64,000 bases of DNA. It comes from Azotobacter chroococcum. GTDB taxonomy: Bacteria > Pseudomonadota > Gammaproteobacteria > Pseudomonadales > Pseudomonadaceae. The notes beneath the pieces are model-generated. The model did no database searches and was not told where the DNA came from. It saw only the letters and a list, made by a program, of their open reading frames with translations. The DNA lies in the NCBI RefSeq assembly GCF_004339665.1, contig NZ_SMMU01000004.1:163597-227596 (forward strand), in the 5' to 3' direction. The position numbers were made by a program, and so were the translations under genes. This document shows positions 57,256 through 64,000 of this stretch, one piece after another; within the stretch, counting starts at the first letter, position 1; the number at the start of each line of letters is the position of its first letter.

Positions 57256-59063
57256 GGATAGTCCTCCACGGTCTGGGCGCCGACCGCGCTGGTGGCCGGC
57301 TGCAGGTTGAGGGTGACCAGCGCGCCGCCGCCCGGCTGGTTGGCCAGCAGCAGCTCGCCACCCAGGGCGTTGACCAGGCTGTCGCAGATGGCGAGGCCCA
57401 GGCCCAGGCCGCGGGCGGTGGTCTTGGTGGTGTAGAAGGGTTCGCGGGCGCGCTCCAGGGCCTCGGCGGAAAAGCCCGGGCCATTGTCGCGCAGGCTCAG
57501 GCTGATCCGTCCGTCATCGAGGTTCTGGGTACTCAGCCACAGGCGCCGCGGCGGCGCCCGGTCGGCCAGCGAGTCGAGGGCGTTGGCCAGCAGGTTGCCG
57601 AGCACCTGGCGCAGGCGCGTCTCGCCGGCCTGCACCCAGAGGGTGGCGTCCGGCAGGTCGCGGACCAGCTCCACCTCCAGGCTGCGCCGGCGGTTGGCCA
57701 GCAGGGCCAGGGCGTCCTCCAGCGCCGGCTGCAGGGCGACGCTTTCCGGCGCCTGGCGGTCGCGGCGGGCGAAGGCCTTGAGGTGGGCGATGATCAGCGC
57801 CATGCGCTTGGTCAGCTGGCTGATCTGCTGCAGGTTGTCGCGGGCTTCGGGATAGCGCTCATGGTCGAGCAGCACGCCGGCATTGTCGGCATAGCTGCGG
57901 ATCGCCGCCAGCGGCTGGCTGAGTTCGTGGCTGATGCTCGCGCTCATGGTGCCGAGGGCCGAGAGCTTGCCGGCCTGGACCAGGTCGTCCTGGGCGCGGA
58001 CCAGCTCCTGCTGGGCCTGCTCGCGCTCCAGCACCTCCTGCTTGAGGCGCTGGTTGAGGTCTTCCAGATCCTGGGTGCGCTCCTGCACGCGGCGTTCCAG
58101 CTCCTGGCGGGTGCGGCTGTCCAGGGCGATGCGCTCCAGATAGTGGCGGCGGCGCTGCAGCAGCAGGCCGAGCAGCAGCATCAGCACCAGCAGCCCGGCA
58201 CCGCCGCTGACCAGCACGGCGCGCACCGGGCGTTCGAGCAGCGTGCGCGGGGCGAGGATCTGCACCGTCCAGCCGGTCTCCTCGATGTGCTGCTGCTGGA
58301 CCAGCCAGTCCCCGGGGTTCAGTTGCAGCGGCTGCGGGGCGCGGGTCGGGTAGGGCAGGTTGGCGGCGATCTCGGCCAGCTCGCCGGCCTCCAGCGGCCG
58401 GGTGGCGCGGAAGCGCCAGTCGGCGTGCGAGGTGAGGATCACCACGCCGTGCTTGTCGGTGGTCAGCAGGCGTTCGGGGGTATTGCCCCAGAGCTGTTCG
58501 GTACGGTCCAGGTCGACCTTGATCACCAGCACGCCGAGGGGTTCGCCGCCGTCGCGCACCGCCGCGGCGAAGTAGTAGCCGCGCTTGCCGGAAGTGGTGC
58601 CGAGGCCGAAGAACTGCCCCTGGCGGCCGGCCATGGCCTCGCTGAAATAGGGGCGGAAGGCGAAGTTGCGGCCGATGAAGCTGTCCGGCTGGTCCCAGTT
58701 GGAGGTGGCCAGGGTGCGGCCGCTGGCGTCCATCAGGTACAGCGAATCGGCGCCGGTGCGCTCGAGGATCTTCTTGAGCAGCCGGTTGGCCTCGTCCGCG
58801 GCCCCGGGCTGCTGGGGATCGCGCAGCACGTTGTGCAGCGCCGGCAGGTCGCCGAGGATCTGCGGCAGCACCTCGTAGCGGCGCAGGGTGCCGAGCAGGT
58901 TGGCGACGTAGAGGTCGAGGGTCTGGCGGTTCTGCTGCAGCAGCTCGCCGAGGTAATAGCGCTCGGCCAGCTGCTGCAGCGGCCAGAGCAGCGGCGCCAG
59001 CAGCAGGGCGAGCAGCGCCAGGCTGCGCCAGCGCGGGCGGCGGAGGAAGGAGGGCAGTTGCAT
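57252..59063 (-). CDS. dctB: DctB, C4-dicarboxylate sensor histidine kinase
   Basis: 603-residue membrane sensor kinase. Two TM segments (about residues 13-30 and 284-304) flank a periplasmic double-PAS (Cache) sensor with DSFIGRNFAFRPYFSEAM and GTTSGKRGYYFAA, motifs shared with dicarboxylate-binding DctB. A coiled-coil linker leads to the His box SHELSQPLAAIRSYADNA, the N box, and GLGLGLAICDSLVNALGG. It senses succinate/fumarate/malate and phosphorylates DctD. Divergent from the LysR gene across about 180 bases. Confidence 0.94.
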   Translation of the reverse strand: MQLPSFLRRPRWRSLALLALLLAPLLWPLQQLAERYYLGELLQQNRQTLDLYVANLLGTLRRYEVLPQILGDLPALHNVLRDPQQPGAADEANRLLKKILERTGADSLYLMDASGRTLATSNWDQPDSFIGRNFAFRPYFSEAMAGRQGQFFGLGTTSGKRGYYFAAAVRDGGEPLGVLVIKVDLDRTEQLWGNTPERLLTTDKHGVVILTSHADWRFRATRPLEAGELAEIAANLPYPTRAPQPLQLNPGDWLVQQQHIEETGWTVQILAPRTLLERPVRAVLVSGGAGLLVLMLLLGLLLQRRRHYLERIALDSRTRQELERRVQERTQDLEDLNQRLKQEVLEREQAQQELVRAQDDLVQAGKLSALGTMSASISHELSQPLAAIRSYADNAGVLLDHERYPEARDNLQQISQLTKRMALIIAHLKAFARRDRQAPESVALQPALEDALALLANRRRSLEVELVRDLPDATLWVQAGETRLRQVLGNLLANALDSLADRAPPRRLWLSTQNLDDGRISLSLRDNGPGFSAEALERAREPFYTTKTTARGLGLGLAICDSLVNALGGELLLANQPGGGALVTLNLQPATSAVGAQTVEDYP

Positions 59064-59244
59064 GGCGATGCGCTCGACGGATGGAGGGGCCTGTCATCCA
59101 TTATTTCCCAAGGCGGCGGGAAGGGATAACCGGCACGCGACTGGCGTGTCGCTTGCAGGAATCGTGCAAGCCTGGTCCGTCATGCTTTCCTGGCGCGGCG
59201 ATTGCCGGCAAGCTGGCGCCTAGTTTCCCAGCAAAGGCCGTCGC

Positions 59245-60135
59245 GTGGACATCAAGCAGCTGAAATTCCTCGTTGCCCTCGAACAGACCCGGCACTTCGG
59301 CCAGGCTGCCGCGCGCTGCCACGTGACCCAGCCGACCCTGTCGATGCGCATCCGCGACCTCGAGGCGGAGCTGGGACTGGAACTGATCCGCCGCAGCCAC
59401 CGCTTCGAGGGCTTCACCGAGGCCGGCCTGCGTGTGCTGGCCTGGGCGCGCACGCTGCTGGCGGCGGAGGAGGGCCTGCACGCCGAGGCCGCCGCCTGCC
59501 GCGGCCAGCTGGTCGGCACCCTGCGCCTGGGGGTGGTGCCGCTGGCCGGCTTCGACCCGATGAACCTGGTCGGCCTGTTCGCCGAGCTGCACCCGAGCCT
59601 GCGCTTCGTGGTCTCGGTGCTGAGCAGCGAGCAGATCTTCGAACGGCTCGGACGCAACCAGCTCGACCTGGGGATTTCCTACCTCGAACGCCTCGACCGG
59701 GTGCTGTTCGACGCCTATCCGCTGACCGAGGTGCACATGGGCCTGCTGCACGACCCGCGGCGTTTCAGCTTCGCCGCGCCGGTGCTGGGCTGGGCGGAAC
59801 TGGCCGAGCTGCCGCTGGGCCTCTTGTCGACCGGCATGCACTTTCGCCAGTCGATCGACCACGGCTTTCGCCGCCACGGCCTGACCCCCAACCTGCGCCT
59901 GGAGACCGATGCCGTCTACCTGCTGGTGCGCGCCGTCGGCGCCGGGCTGTGCTGCGGCATCGTCCCGCTCGAGGGCGGCTTCGAGCGGGAGTCCGAACAC
60001 CTGCAACTGATCCCCATCGAGGACGCCCGCACCCTCGCCCCGCTGGGCCTGATCATCCGCCGCGCCGCCCCGCGCTCGCCGCTGGCGGAGGCCTGCTTCC
60101 GCGAGGCCAAGGCGTTCTTCCGTACGCCGCACTGA
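59245..60135 (+). CDS. LysR family transcriptional regulator
   Basis: 296-residue LysR-type regulator. The winged helix is in MDIKQLKFLVALEQTRHFGQ, AAARCHVTQPTLSMRIRDLE. The effector domain follows from about residue 88 (GTLRLGVVPLAGFDPMNL). The GTG start has AAAGG at seven bases. Effector and targets are unknown. It is divergent from dctB and could regulate it, but position alone does not prove it; the next plus-strand target is far away (60854). Confidence 0.87.
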   Translation: MDIKQLKFLVALEQTRHFGQAAARCHVTQPTLSMRIRDLEAELGLELIRRSHRFEGFTEAGLRVLAWARTLLAAEEGLHAEAAACRGQLVGTLRLGVVPLAGFDPMNLVGLFAELHPSLRFVVSVLSSEQIFERLGRNQLDLGISYLERLDRVLFDAYPLTEVHMGLLHDPRRFSFAAPVLGWAELAELPLGLLSTGMHFRQSIDHGFRRHGLTPNLRLETDAVYLLVRAVGAGLCCGIVPLEGGFERESEHLQLIPIEDARTLAPLGLIIRRAAPRSPLAEACFREAKAFFRTPH

Positions 60136-60153
60136 GGGTGCGCCTGCGCCGCG

Positions 60154-60516
60154 TCACTTCGGTTCTTCCCCTTCCCAGTGAAAGCGGTGAAGCACCCGGT
60201 GCACCACCGGCGCCAGCATGATGCTCATCACCGCGATGAACACCAGCCCGGCATACAGCGCGTAAATTCCCGCGAAGAGCTTCCCCGGCGGGCTCAGGCC
60301 GACAGTCTTGACCGGCCCCATCCCGCCGAGCAGCATCGCCGCGTTCACGAACGCATCGATCCATGACATCTGCTCGAAGTGCCGGTAGCCGAGCATGCCG
60401 AGAAGCAGCGAGATCGCGATCACCACCAGCGCCACGCAGGCGTGCGCAAGCATGCGCAGGGCGAACCGGCCGACGGGGATGGGGGGCGTGTGGTGGGGCT
60501 CGTAAATGGGGCTCAT
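60154..60516 (-). CDS. Small membrane protein of unknown function
   Basis: 120-residue protein with three hydrophobic segments: about residues 16-36 (MLAHACVALVVIAISLLLGML), 50-62 (FVNAAMLLGGMGPV) and 73-93 (FAGIYALYAGLVFIAVMSIM). The GGMGPV and AGIYALYAGLVF motifs recall single-domain ion-channel-like pore regions of two-TM potassium channels, though no TVGYG filter exists. The ATG at 60516 has AGG at seven bases; an ATG 13 codons upstream is possible. I do not recognise a function. Confidence 0.7.
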   Translation of the reverse strand: MSPIYEPHHTPPIPVGRFALRMLAHACVALVVIAISLLLGMLGYRHFEQMSWIDAFVNAAMLLGGMGPVKTVGLSPPGKLFAGIYALYAGLVFIAVMSIMLAPVVHRVLHRFHWEGEEPK

Positions 60517-60764
60517 CTGGACGCCTGCCTGTCGGTAGAGGGGGCTGAAGGACATGATGCCGGCGGCCGCGACGCCGCTGCCCGCAGGCCCGCCTGGCCT
60601 CGCGGGCGGCGTCCTTCACTCAGCGTAGAAATACCGCGCCGGCTCGTGGAGCGCTCTTTGGCCGGGCTGGAGAGCCGTGCCGGCGACGCTGGAAGAGCGG
60701 TGAGCGAAACGGATGGCCTGGCCAAAAGACGGCGAACAGGTTTTTAGAACTGTCAGCTCTTTAT

Positions 60765-60783
60765 AACCATATGAAAAATGGTT
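60765..60783. promoter_or_regulatory. AT-rich dyad before the flavin monooxygenase gene
   Basis: AACCAT-ATGAAAA-ATGGTT, in an AT-rich island about 70 bases before the gene. A possible operator; no family consensus recognised. Confidence 0.45.
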
Positions 60784-60853
60784 TTTGGATATTAAAAGCC
60801 CGGCTCGGTAGGCTCCCCCTCCAGCATTCCATCCGCCCATCCGGAGCCGCAGC

Positions 60854-61852
60854 ATGCTCAGCGCCAGCCGCGTCGAACTCATCGGCGTCCTTCCCGCGCG
60901 GGAGATCCGCGAACCCCTGCCGCCCGGCGCCGTACCGCTGGACAAGGCCTATCTGGGCGCCTGCGCCCGCGCCCTGGAGCACGGCGGCTTCGATGCGGCG
61001 CTGATCGGCTGGCACGACGCCGCTGCGGACGGCCTGCAGGTGGCCGCCCACGTCGCCCAGCAGACCCGCCGGCTCGGCCTGCTGGTGGCGCACCGGCCGG
61101 GCCTGCTGGCGCCGACCGAAGCGGCGCGCCAGTTCGCCACCCTCGACCACTTCAGCGACGGCCGCGCGGCGCTGCTGCTTGTCGAGGACGGGGTGCCGCA
61201 GCGCGACGGCGATTTCCTCGAGCGCAGCGACTGGCCGGCGCGCGGCGACGAATACCTGGGCCTGCTGCGCCAGGCCTGGAACAGCACCCGGCCCTTCGAC
61301 TTCGAGGGCCGCCACTACCGGGTGCAGGGCCACCAGGCTGCACTGCGTCCGCTGCAGGCGCGCCTGCCGATCCATTGCGGCGGCGCCTCGCCGGCCGCGG
61401 CCAAGCTGGCCGGCCGGCATGCCGACGTCTATGCGATGGCCGGCGAGCCGCTCGCCAGCGTCGCCGTGCGCATCGGCATGGTGCGCGCCGCCGCCGCCCG
61501 CGAGGGGCGCGCCGGGGCGGTGCGCTTCGGTCTGTCGCTGCGCGTGGTGCTCGGCGCCAGCGAGGCCGCCGCCTGGGAGCGGGCCGGGCGGCTGCTGCCC
61601 TTCGCCTCGCGCGGCCAGGTGTTCGACGACTGCCTGTGGTGCGGCCTGGACGGCGATTCCGCGACCCTGGTCGGCACCCCGGAGCAGGTCGCCGAAGCCT
61701 TCGCCGCCTACCATCGCCTCGGCGTCGAGAGCTTTCGGGTGCGTGGCTTCGACCCGCTCGCCGACGCCATCGAGTTCGGCCGCGAGCTGCTGCCGCAGGT
61801 GCGCGAGCGGATTCCCCTGCGCCTGCCGGTCGAGGCCTTCGCGCCGTTCTGA
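60854..61852 (+). CDS. LLM-class flavin-dependent monooxygenase (SsuD-like)
   Basis: 332-residue TIM-barrel flavin monooxygenase of the bacterial luciferase/alkanesulfonate monooxygenase family. The scaffold is seen in GGFDAALIGWHDAAADG, LGLLVAHRPGLLAPTEAARQFATLDHFSDGRAALLLVEDG, YLGLLRQAWN and LPIHCGGASPAAAKLAG, equivalent to the SsuD substrate/FMN regions. It uses FMNH2 from a separate reductase. GGAG at seven bases. The substrate is unknown; a sulfonate or similar compound is plausible given the ABC binding protein downstream. Confidence 0.85.
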   Translation: MLSASRVELIGVLPAREIREPLPPGAVPLDKAYLGACARALEHGGFDAALIGWHDAAADGLQVAAHVAQQTRRLGLLVAHRPGLLAPTEAARQFATLDHFSDGRAALLLVEDGVPQRDGDFLERSDWPARGDEYLGLLRQAWNSTRPFDFEGRHYRVQGHQAALRPLQARLPIHCGGASPAAAKLAGRHADVYAMAGEPLASVAVRIGMVRAAAAREGRAGAVRFGLSLRVVLGASEAAAWERAGRLLPFASRGQVFDDCLWCGLDGDSATLVGTPEQVAEAFAAYHRLGVESFRVRGFDPLADAIEFGRELLPQVRERIPLRLPVEAFAPF

Positions 61853-61911
61853 ATTTCGCGACCGGCGGCTGCCGCCCGCGCGCCGCCGGCCCCTTCCAAG
61901 GAGAGCATTGC

Positions 61912-62838
61912 ATGTCGATAGGAAAACCCATCGCCGTCATCGGTGGCGGCAGTCTGGGCCTGTACCTCGCCGGCCTTCTGAGCCTGGCCGGGCACGCCGT
62001 GACGGTGGCGCTGCGCCCGGGCGCCGGCGCCCAGGCCGACGGGATCGCGGCCGAGGGCGACGAGTTCTGGCAGGCGCCGACGGTGCGCTATGCGCCGCTC
62101 GATGCGCTGCAGGGGCCTTTCGCCCAGGTCATCGTCGCGGTGAAGTCGCACGATCTGGGCGAGCTGCTGCCGCGTCTGACGGCCCTCGGCGACGCCGCCA
62201 CCGAATACGTCTTCCTGCAGAACGGCATTCCCTGGTGGTGGTCGCACCGCGACGGCGAGATCGCCGGCGCGCCGCTGCTGGCGCGCAGCGTGGCGCTGGT
62301 CGTCCAGCATGCGGTGGAGCGCACCGCGCCCGGCCGCATCCGCGTGCGGCGCACCGGCAGCGACCGCTACATCTGCGCGCGGGTGCAGGGCGAGCCGGAT
62401 GCGCCGCTGCTGGCGCTGGTGGCTCTCTGGCAGGCCGCCGGGATTCCCGCCGAGAGTTCGGCGGAGATCCGCCGCGAGGTGTGGACCAAGCTGATGAGCA
62501 ACGCCACCCTCAACCCGCTGAGCGCGATCACCGGGGCGACGGTCGGCGAGCTGGCGCGCACGCCGCGCACCCGCGCGGTGCTGCTCGCCGGCATGGCGGA
62601 GATCTTCCGGCTGGCCGAGCGCGACGGCCATCCGCTGAGCATGACCCCCGAGTTGCGGGTGCGGCGTGCCGAGGAGGTGGGCGGCACGCGCACCTCGATG
62701 CTGCAGGACCGCCTGGCCGGACGCCGCCTGGAAACCGAGGCGCTGCTCGCCGCGCCGATCGCCATCGCCGAGCGCTACGGCGAGCCGGTGCCGGTGCTCA
62801 GGACCCTGCTCGGCTGCCTGTCGATTCCCCTGGCCTGA
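61912..62838 (+). CDS. Ketopantoate reductase-like protein (PanE/ApbA family)
   Basis: 308-residue dehydrogenase. An N-terminal Rossmann motif (IAVIGGGSLGLYLAGLLSLAG) is followed by a C-terminal ApbA_C domain with REVWTKLMSNATLNPLSAITG, the expected catalytic Lys in VWTKL and the Asn/Ser pair. The VKSHDL segment fits PanE. Residues NGI follow the middle helix. AAGGAGAG lies 5 bases before the ATG. In a tight unit with the flavin monooxygenase (59-base gap), not with pan genes, so a role in a catabolic route is more likely than pantothenate synthesis. Confidence 0.85.
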   Translation: MSIGKPIAVIGGGSLGLYLAGLLSLAGHAVTVALRPGAGAQADGIAAEGDEFWQAPTVRYAPLDALQGPFAQVIVAVKSHDLGELLPRLTALGDAATEYVFLQNGIPWWWSHRDGEIAGAPLLARSVALVVQHAVERTAPGRIRVRRTGSDRYICARVQGEPDAPLLALVALWQAAGIPAESSAEIRREVWTKLMSNATLNPLSAITGATVGELARTPRTRAVLLAGMAEIFRLAERDGHPLSMTPELRVRRAEEVGGTRTSMLQDRLAGRRLETEALLAAPIAIAERYGEPVPVLRTLLGCLSIPLA

Positions 62839-62862
62839 CCCCGCCGCCGGCGCGCGGCGGGG
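62839..62862. terminator. Terminator hairpin between convergent genes
   Basis: CCCCGCCGC with GCGGCGGGG around six bases, directly after the PanE-like stop codon. No T run. Confidence 0.5.
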
Positions 62863-62874
62863 CCGGGCGCCGGC

Positions 62875-63864
62875 TCAATCCGCTAGCGCGGCCGCGAAGC
62901 TTCCATCCCACAGCGGCCGCACGTCCACCGGCCGCTCGATCACCCCGGCCTTGAAGAAGGTGTCGGCCACGTCCTGCTGGCTGTGGATCGCCGCGTCGTC
63001 CACCGGCACCAGGCGGCGCACTTGGCTCTCGTTGCGCAGCAGGGCGAGCACCGCCTCGACCGGCACGCCGATCTCCGCGGCGAGCACCGCGGCGTAGCGC
63101 TCGGGATTGGCCTGGCGCCAGGCGAAGGCCTTCTGCAGGCGCACGAAGAAGTCGGCGATCGCCGCGTGGCGCGGCGCATCGGCGATGGCCTCGGGGGCGG
63201 CGAAGAACAGGTAGTTGCCCGACAGGTAGCCGTTGGCGCGCTTCAGCACCCGGGCGCCGGCCGAGGTCTGCGCCAGCGGCACCGAGTAGCCGTAGATCGC
63301 CCAGGCGTCGAGCTGGCCGGCGCGGAAGGCGGCAGCGCCGTCGGGCACCGAGAGGTTGATCGCCTCGATGTCGGCGAAGCTCAGGCCGACCTCGGCGAGC
63401 ATCTTGGTCAGGTAGTACTGGGTGGTGGTGGCGCGCACGTAGCCGACGCGCTTGCCCTTCAGGTCGGCGATCGACCGGATCGGCGAGTCCTTCGGCACCA
63501 GCACCGTCTGCTCGTTGACGTCGCCCTTGATCACCCCGACCACGCGGATGCGCGCGCCCTTGATGAAGCCGAACAGCGGCGGGATCTCGCTGCCGTAGGC
63601 GAGGTCGAGCGAGCCGCCGTTCATCGCCTCGACCATCAGGTTGCCCGAAGCGAATTCCGCCCAGTCGATGGGGTAGGGCGTGTCGGCGAGGCCGGCGGCC
63701 TCCAGCAGCAGCCTGTCGCCGCCCTTGTACTGGGCGACGCGCAGCCGGCCCGGCGCGGCCGCCTCGGCGCGCAGGCCGTGGCCGAGCAGGGGCGCCATGG
63801 CCATGGCGCCGGCGCTGCCGGCGAGAAAGCGGCGGCGCGACAGGCCGCCCGAGTGTTGCGACAT
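62875..63864 (-). CDS. ABC transporter substrate-binding protein (NitT/TauT/SsuA type)
   Basis: 329-residue periplasmic protein with a Tat signal (SRRRFLAGSAGAMAMAPLLG). The mature part shows the NMT1/SsuA-type fold: LRVAQYKGGD, FASGNLMVEAMNGGSLDLAYGSEIPP, VPKDSPIRSIADLKGKRVGYVRATTTQYYL and LDAWAIYGYSVPLA. Sulfonates, taurine or nitriles are the usual ligands. GAGGG is seven bases upstream. Permease and ATPase genes are not in the window; downstream is the convergent PanE-like gene and upstream is an IS copy only about 45 bases away. Confidence 0.87.
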   Translation of the reverse strand: MSQHSGGLSRRRFLAGSAGAMAMAPLLGHGLRAEAAAPGRLRVAQYKGGDRLLLEAAGLADTPYPIDWAEFASGNLMVEAMNGGSLDLAYGSEIPPLFGFIKGARIRVVGVIKGDVNEQTVLVPKDSPIRSIADLKGKRVGYVRATTTQYYLTKMLAEVGLSFADIEAINLSVPDGAAAFRAGQLDAWAIYGYSVPLAQTSAGARVLKRANGYLSGNYLFFAAPEAIADAPRHAAIADFFVRLQKAFAWRQANPERYAAVLAAEIGVPVEAVLALLRNESQVRRLVPVDDAAIHSQQDVADTFFKAGVIERPVDVRPLWDGSFAAALAD

Positions 63865-63907
63865 CGGTGTTCCCTCTCAGTGAGTGTCCATGCTGGGGAG
63901 GGATGCT

Positions 63908-64000
63908 AGGTTCTGTTGACGTATCAGCGTAGCCATAGCAGAGCAGCCGCAAAGGCCAGCATTCCCTTGAAATGGCTGGCCTTCTTCTCATAACGTGTGG
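63908..64000 (-). mobile_element. 3' end of an IS element (IS5-type), cut by the window edge
   Basis: The tail translates on the minus strand into TRYEKKASHFKGMLAFAAALLWLR followed by a stop at 63924-63926, matching the C-termini of IS5-superfamily transposases (RYxKxxxxF...LWLR). The element end is likely near the GGTTCTGTTGAC sequence at 63909. A CTAG at the junction fits a TA-containing target. Internal coding sequence lies beyond the window, so the family group is not certain. Confidence 0.75.
63924..64000 (-). CDS. Transposase, IS5-type (partial, C-terminus only)
   Basis: 25 codons of a transposase C-terminus ending LLWLR-stop, open to the right edge. Recognised from its resemblance to IS5/IS427-group transposases. 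The remainder is outside the window, so intactness cannot be judged. Confidence 0.7.
   Translation of the reverse strand, partial: TRYEKKASHFKGMLAFAAALLWLR

Overview
The window is a GC-rich chromosomal segment from a Pseudomonas-type gammaproteobacterium (Pseudomonadaceae; a Pseudomonas or Azotobacter relative). The main evidence is gene order. From metW/metX through yggU-yggT-proC-yggS, pilT-pilU, pyrX-pyrB-pyrR-ruvX-algH, tonB3-gshB, pilGHIJK-chpABC, rsmE, bioA and on to rhlE, metF and ahcY, the order follows the one I know from Pseudomonas aeruginosa PAO1 (roughly PA0389-PA0432). Small pieces are swapped or missing: there is no chpD/chpE and no mexR-mexAB-oprM, and a TM2-domain gene sits between pilU and pyrX. 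REP-type hairpins and a 142-bp palindromic element fit the same group.

Layout. 1-4.3 kb: methionine biosynthesis (metW partial, metX), two YggT/YggU genes, proC and yggS, all on the minus strand. 4.3-7.1 kb: pilus retraction ATPases pilT and pilU, then a double-TM2 membrane protein. 7.1-13.0 kb, minus strand: a catalytically dead dihydroorotase-like subunit, aspartate carbamoyltransferase, pyrR, ruvX, algH, tonB3 and gshB. 13.2-26.3 kb, plus strand: the pilus chemosensory system pilG-pilH-pilI-pilJ-pilK-chpA-chpB-chpC, including a 2,299-residue ChpA hybrid kinase; a palindromic mobile-type element abuts its end. 26.4-39.4 kb: rsmE, bioA, a flavin amine oxidase, a cytochrome b561-YceI pair, a lipoprotein, DEAD-box helicase rhlE, metF, ahcY with an upstream SAH riboswitch, a cytochrome c'-like lipoprotein and ligB.

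39.6-46.0 kb is a galactarate/glucarate catabolic cluster: FCD-type GntR regulator, kdgD, MFS transporter, garD and a 2-hydroxyacid dehydrogenase. 46.3-51.9 kb is a less familiar sugar or cyclitol module: FAD-linked 2-hydroxyacid dehydrogenase, FucP-type permease, ROK repressor and a divergent AroE-like dehydrogenase. Two identical-architecture operators (AATTCA-N7-TGAATT) lie before the permease and the dehydrogenase, which ties these genes into one ROK regulon. This is the best candidate for an undescribed pathway in the window.

52.0-59.1 kb, minus strand: the complete C4-dicarboxylate TRAP system. DctB/DctD sense and regulate, and dctP-dctQ-dctM sits behind a clear sigma-54 promoter with two 14-bp dyads 33 bp apart upstream. 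A glycine-zipper protein gene separates dctBD from dctPQM. 59.2-64.0 kb: a LysR regulator, a small membrane protein, an LLM-type flavin monooxygenase with a PanE-like reductase, a Tat-exported ABC substrate-binding protein, and at the right edge the 3' end of an IS transposase close upstream of that gene. I saw no tRNA, rRNA or CRISPR array.
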